A DNA stretch of 64,000 nt from Saururus chinensis (Eukaryota > Streptophyta > Magnoliopsida > Piperales > Saururaceae), in assembly GCA_035235625.1 (NCBI GenBank), contig CP141140.1, forward strand, positions 52,261,351 through 52,325,350, read 5' to 3'. Below are positions 59,035 to 64,000 of the stretch, piece by piece; the stretch's first letter is position 1; the number at the start of each line of letters is the position of its first letter. The position numbers and the translations under genes were made by a program. The notes beneath the pieces are model-generated. The model had not been told where the DNA came from. It worked only from the letters and a program-made list of their open reading frames with translations, and ran no database searches.

Positions 59035-61019
59035 TAGTGGCTGAGCCACCTTAGGACAGTAGGGGGCCATGGCCCCCCGGTTTTATGGTGAACATAATAA
59101 GAGTCCTAGTTGGTTAAAGCAAGATTTCTTTGTTGGCCCCCTTCATAATTAATCTAACTATTCTTAAAATTAAAATATCTTGACTTTAACCATTGGATGA
59201 CAGCACACTCCTTAATAACTACACCCTAATTTATTGGGAAACAACTCCCCACTTTAACTATTAGACGCTAACACATTGCCTAATAACCTATACCCAAATT
59301 TATTGGGATTCGGGTGCATTTAATTCTAAATACATTGATATTACCTTTCCTAATACTCTCCCATCGTATCCCACGTTTGTCCACGAGATAAAACAAATTA
59401 CTTCTGCCATTCTTATATTTCTTTCTGTACTACAAGCCAAAAAATATTTTCCCTAATACTCCTTTTTGTCCACAGGTTAAAAAAACTTCTACCATTGTAC
59501 ATTCTTGTTATTACTTACGCTACTACAAGCCAAAAGAGCCTTCCCTCCTCAATTGTCCCATCATCTTCCTTTTTGTACTACAAAGTACTTCTTTTCTACA
59601 TATTATTTTTCATATTTTTTAATACAAGTCAAATAGAAATTTTGAAAGTTCATATCTCATCTTTGATTTGTGCACAAGTTTTTCTCTTCAAGTTAAAGCA
59701 AATTTTGAGGTCATCTATTTTCCATTAGTCAAAAGACTCAAAAGGAAGTACATCTCTTTTAACCATTATATTTTAGATTTTTTCACTACAAGACAAATTC
59801 AAATTCTATCTCTCATCTTCATTTTTGATTTGTGTGAAGGTCCATCTCTTTAAAGTTCAAGCCAAAGCAAAGTTTGGACCGTGGGTTCATAGTTTAAACA
59901 ATCAATGTAAAGACAAAATTCACCATTCACCTATTTTATTATATGCAAAAGGACAAAGGTAAGTCTAACCAAATTTAAACAAAAATTTATCATTTTTATT
60001 CTATTCCCAATGAATTTTATAAATTTCTTCTAGGTTATATCACGAAGAAATAGCAACTTCTATTTATAATTGACACACATACACGTGCCTTTGCAAATCT
60101 ACTAACTCTATTGACAATTGGCATAGGTAATTTTTTAATTCCCTTCTCATGTTTAAACTCGTAATTACAATGATAATTGATTTAATTTGCAAATGCATTG
60201 GGTTGCACTCTTTACAAATTAAATTTACTTTTTTTCTATTTGTTTAATGTAATAGTGTCATCATAATGCTATATTATTTATTTTTTAATCAAACTATTAA
60301 ATGTGTATGCAATGAATAATGGATATAATTTTTTTATTTGTAGAATATGAAAAAATCATCTACAATTGATCAATTTTTCAAAAAAAAGAATGAAAGTTCT
60401 TCTTAAGTCAACACTTGCAATGCATCATTTCAAGTTTCTGATATTCTAAATTCTAGTAGTCCCCGCACAAAATCTCAAAAAATTGAAATTAAAAAAATTG
60501 ATATTAGTTCATTGGAGCGGGATCCTGGATTGCATGAACAAATTTGGGATTATAATGTTAATCAGCGTGATAAAATTCGACGAGCATATATTCAACTTGG
60601 CCCTTACCAACCTATATTTTCTAAGTATCAGAAGTCTAGATCAACTACTCATCTTCATAGTTTTCAATCTTCATGGATCAAGATATTTCCATTATGGTTG
60701 GAATATTCACCAGCAAAAGATGCAGTGTTTCGTTTACCATATTTTCTCTTTAATAAGCCATATGGACCGGGTTTTTATGGGCAACAAGCATTCACTATTG
60801 ATGGATTTCTAAATTGGAAAAAAGTTAGGAATGGAAAAGATTGTGCACTTCTGAATCATATAGAGAAAGATATTAACTTTTTTCATAACATTGTTGAGAG
60901 ATCACGAGAAGATTTGTTGAATCAAGATCAAAATATTCAAAAGGTGTTAGATAATTTCACTTCTGAAAAAATTGCAGATAACCGACTAAGATTAAGGGCC
61001 TCAATTGATTTAGTCCGGT
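59035..61019 (+). mobile_element. hAT element with TTF-type zinc-finger transposase, left part
   Basis: The left end TAGTGGCTGAGCCACC followed by GGGGGCCATGGCCCCC (59068-59083) is of the CAGTGGCGGAGCCA type common at plant hAT ends. The transposase frame starts 1.3 kb in. The element is cut at 61019 by an LTR insertion, and its 3' half is beyond the window. Confidence 0.65.
60347..61019 (+). pseudogene. TTF-domain hAT transposase (ZMYM1-like), N-terminal part, interrupted
   Basis: Starting at the ATG of 60347-60349: MKKSSTIDQFFKKKNESSS, a TAA (60404-60406), then an unbroken frame. It reads SLERDPGLHEQIWDYNVNQR, RRAYIQLGPYQPIF, FQSSWIKIFPLWLEYSPAKD, RLPYFLFNKP, AFTIDGFLNWKKV, CALLNHIEKD, NNRLRL-like ADNRLRLRASIDLVRL. 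This is the TTF zinc-finger region of plant hAT 'zinc finger MYM-type protein 1-like' proteins; one expected Cys is replaced (LPYFLF for LPCYLF). TTTGTAG just before the ATG could be an intron acceptor. The catalytic DUF4371/hATC parts lie beyond the LTR, and the early stop plus the insertion inactivate it. Confidence 0.8.
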
Positions 61020-61679
61020 TGTCACGCCCCGGCGATGCCTGACCCGAGCTGAACCCGGTCCAAGGGCCGGTCAAGTGTGCGGGAGCAACGAAGGGAAATT
61101 GAGAAATGATTTAGTGGAAGACTTAACCCTAACCACGGGTGATTTAACAAAATTACGGAGCACGCACAATCCTTTGAGCAAGAGTAAATAAGAAGGAAAG
61201 AAAGAGAGTTGCTTATCACAAAGTAAACAACTAAATCTCAAACTCACATGCTTAGTTAACTATAGCCCACACTGGCTGAAAATAAGTCTTAAGCATCACA
61301 ACTGTAAAATGTGACATAAATCTAAAACAAGAACCCTACACAAAGGTTCTAAACATAAAGCATAAAACCAAAGGCAAATAAGTCACACAACGATCTCCAC
61401 GATCACATCCAAGTCATCTTCGACCTTTCCTCGAAGAGGAGATCCTGTCCGTCTGTGTGTCGCACCACGCAGCCCCAAAACAAAACACAAGAAAGAGGGG
61501 TGAGTTTAACAAACTTAGCAATGGTTTTTAATATCACTATCAACATCAAAAATACGACAGCATAGCAATATAATCATTCAGATCAAATATTGGCAAAATG
61601 CATCATTTTCTGTTCACACATACACATCACCTAAAACTGCATCATAGTGTATAATCCACATAATGTCATTCACATCATA

Positions 61680-61945
61680 ATAACCTGTATGAATGTATCT
61701 CTAACATACATATTCCCTCATGCATCATATCATAATAAACCTGCATAAATGTATCTCTAACATACATATTTCATCATGCATCACATCATCACAACCTGCA
61801 TGAATGTATCTCTAACATACATATTCCATCATGCATCACATCATAACAACCTGCATGAAAGTATCTTTAACATATATATTCCATCATGCATCACATCATC
61901 ACAACCTACATGAATGTATCTCTAACATACATATTCCCTCATGCA
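61680..61945. repeat. ~55-bp tandem repeat (GTATCTCTAACATACATATT), about 5 copies
   Basis: Units contain TGAATGTATCTCTAACATAC then CATCATGCATCACATCAT and AACCTGCA. Copies differ by a few bases. Confidence 0.85.
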
Positions 61946-62069
61946 TCAACATTCTCATTCATCATGCATGTATAAGTGTCACACACGCACACTAGTCCAA
62001 CATGCAAGTCCATACCCATAGAGAATAAACCTGCTCTTCAAGACCAAAGCCCTCGAGCAAACACTTATC

Positions 62070-62300
62070 AAATAGACATGCTCCTCAAGGCCAACGCCTA
62101 CGAGCAACTCCTACTCCTCAAGGCCAACGCCTACAAGCAACTCCTGCTCCTCAAGGCCAACGCCTTCGAGCAACTCCTGCTCCTCAAGGCTAACGCCTTC
62201 TAGCAACTCTTGCTCCTCAAGGCCAACGCCTTCGAGCAACTCCTGCTCCTTAAGGCCAACACCTTCGAGCAACGCCTGCCCATCAAGTCTAAGCTCCCGG
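62070..62300. repeat. 33-bp tandem repeat (CTCCTCAAGGCCAACGCC), about 7 copies
   Basis: A unit length divisible by three keeps frames open on both strands (LLLLKANAFEQ on plus, LLEGVGLEEQE on minus). I regard these as repeat products. Confidence 0.85.
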
Positions 62301-63299
62301 GCAACCCTGCTTGTCAAAACTAAAGTCCCAAGCAACAACACCTAGCAAGCCAGTGCACTCGGACAAACCAGCTGGATTCTCAGGGTCCAACGAATCATAA
62401 ATAATCTCAATCCGCAAGACAAGTACACAACTCATCCCTACTTAACTCCATTTAACTAGACTCAACCCGGGGAGTGCACTCGTTCCACACAGGAACTCAA
62501 ATCAAAACATGTCCTTTCGGACCAATCAACTTACGATTAATCCATGATCGATCAATCCAGCATGCAATTTCACCACATTGCATCCAATCGGTCAAATTCA
62601 ATTAACCTCGATGAAGCCTCAATTGGAAATCCATTTTCATGATGCATGCAACATGGTACATACATGGGCAAGGCATACATGAATCTTAATCTATGATAAG
62701 TGCTCTCATCAGCCCCTAATGCATCATTCATAATCATAATATCAAGCTTCAACATCATCATTAAACCTCACATGTGTGTGTACCTAGTAGAAGCATTTCA
62801 CACAATGCATATCAACATGCTTGAAATTAAACTCACTACTACACTACACATGTGAATTAACATCAAATCATGAATTTCAGTGGAAATCATAGGAGAAGAA
62901 TAGTTGAAATCATGACTCACTTAAAAACTCAACCACAAAGGCTAAACACATATAAGATCATTCATTTCATCCTTGAGTCATGGCATTCACCAACATCCAT
63001 ACATCAACTAACCACATTCTATCATGACAAATCAGTCCAATAATAGGTTGTAGTTCTACTGAAAATATGTTTAACCAAAGGGAATCAATCATTCATAATT
63101 TCAAGATGACAATTCCAACATCATGCCACAAACCATAAGTCATTCCACAAATCTCTAATCATACATCTCAACTTCATAACCTCAATAGCATACCTTTCCA
63201 GTAGCATAATATAGCTTAAAACACTCCACATTCATATGAAATTGGCAAGCTAAAGTGGAATCATCGAAATAAACATCATGCATTAGAACACAAATCTGC

Positions 63300-63470
63300 T
63301 GTGTAGCCGTTCGAATGCCCTGCAAGCCGTGTGATCGGCTAAACGGGAAAAATTCAAATTCACAGTTTGGCCGTTCGAACGCCCAGCAGGCCGTTCGATC
63401 GGCTGAACTGGAAAATTGTCGTTCCGACAGTGTTGCCGTTCGAACGCCCAGAAGGGCCATTCGAACACCA
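63300..63470. repeat. ~63-bp tandem repeat with GCCGTTCGAACGCCCAG, about 3 copies
   Basis: Copies start near 63307, 63372 and 63433, with a shared GCCGTTCGAAYGCCC core, locally GC-rich in an AT-rich LTR. Confidence 0.75.
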
Positions 63471-64000
63471 ACAAGGCAGAACGAAACCATCTTCTTCCTT
63501 TCGCAATTTCAAACTGAAACATCATTGATAACACTTCAAATCCACATCTAACACCCTAATCATCATCAAAAGTCCTTCATGACTTTCAGAATGTTAAACC
63601 ATATCATAATAATACAAAACCCTAAGAAATCGGGATTAAATATTTCTATTTTCTAATCATGCTATTAACACACCAAATCAAGTAACTCCATTTGAAATAA
63701 GCCAAAAATCAAGAGTTTTACCATAGATAAACTGAAATTTTGAAGGTCCATTACCTTAGCACTTTATTAAGCTCGGATTTGAGGGTCGCCCTTCTTGAAA
63801 ACCTTACAAACACATTGAGTTTGAATTAAACTCCATTAAAAATTGATTTACCAAATAAATCCCTAATTAAAACTTAGATATAGGGCTTGTTGATCATAAA
63901 AATCAAAATTTGAAAGCTAGGGTTTATAGTAAAATCCAAATCAGTAGTTTTTGATGTCCAAAAACGAATTAAAACAAAGGGGAAATGGTAGATTTAGAGG

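Larger units (their letters stand above)
61020..64000. mobile_element. Long LTR (at least 2.98 kb, runs off the window) inserted in the hAT gene
   Basis: Begins TGTCACGCCCCGGCGATGCC directly after the hAT codon run, with CCGGT (61015-61019) as the expected left target duplication. The composition shifts sharply at the junction. Features typical of long Ty3/gypsy LTRs follow: GGGTGAGTTTAACAAACTTAGC (61499-61520 region) and three tandem-repeat arrays. No coding sequence. The other end is outside the window. Confidence 0.75.

Noticed and set aside
62111-62341. Leucine/glutamate repeat protein on the minus strand
   Set aside because: Explained by a 33-bp tandem repeat in an LTR.

Overview
The window is nuclear DNA of a flowering plant. 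It opens inside the last exon of an R2R3-MYB transcription factor gene (1-603, + strand). Almost everything downstream is a nested graveyard of plant transposable elements. I see no rRNA, tRNA, CRISPR or prokaryotic feature. The base composition, MITEs, Ty3/gypsy LTRs, CACTA, MULE and hAT elements and GT-AG introns are all those of a plant chromosome. I cannot name the species; nothing points specifically to a grass.

Layout. 1-603: MYB subgroup-1 (MYB60/94/96/306-like) C-terminus, then a CT-rich 3' UTR. 2481-9228: a 6.7-kb MULE with ~1.2-1.4 kb terminal inverted repeats (TIRs) around a decayed DUF1985-Ulp1 (Kaonashi-like) gene on the minus strand. 11783-12830: a Ty3/gypsy fragment with one LTR. 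13171-14374: a short LTR element. 15641-22765: a second MULE-like element whose minus-strand gene joins a MULE-transposase N-terminal domain to a plant mobile domain (PMD). It is split by a 1962-bp solo LTR (19001-20962) with a perfect 5-bp target duplication. 23400-24290: a LINE fragment. 25770-26090: another Ulp1 relic. 28.1-31.25 kb: LTR-like DNA.

31694-37218 and 41153-45331: two non-autonomous CACTA elements of one family, each with a perfect 3-bp target duplication (AAT; TAG). Both share the same modular plan: subterminal palindromes, then a GC/purine-rich core, then a CT-rich satellite array. The first carries a solo LTR. A Ty3/gypsy fragment lies between them. 47169-48990: a MITE cluster, including a PIF/Harbinger-type MITE with a CCACCA minisatellite and a 182-bp MULE-type MITE with a perfect 9-bp duplication. 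50.4-52.1 kb: an LTR, a primer-binding site and internal DNA. 52993-57687: an LTR fragment plus a third, degenerate CACTA-like element, invaded by a BED-finger hAT element. 59035-61019: a TTF-zinc-finger hAT element, cut by an LTR (61020 to the window end) with three internal tandem-repeat arrays.

The only plausibly functional host gene is the MYB fragment. Every transposon gene I could read has in-frame stops, frameshifts or truncations. Several stops in the Ulp1 gene are CAG to TAG changes, as expected after methyl-cytosine decay. The interest lies in the element architectures: a MURA-N/PMD gene without a visible DDE core, paired satellite-bearing CACTA elements, and the nesting order.
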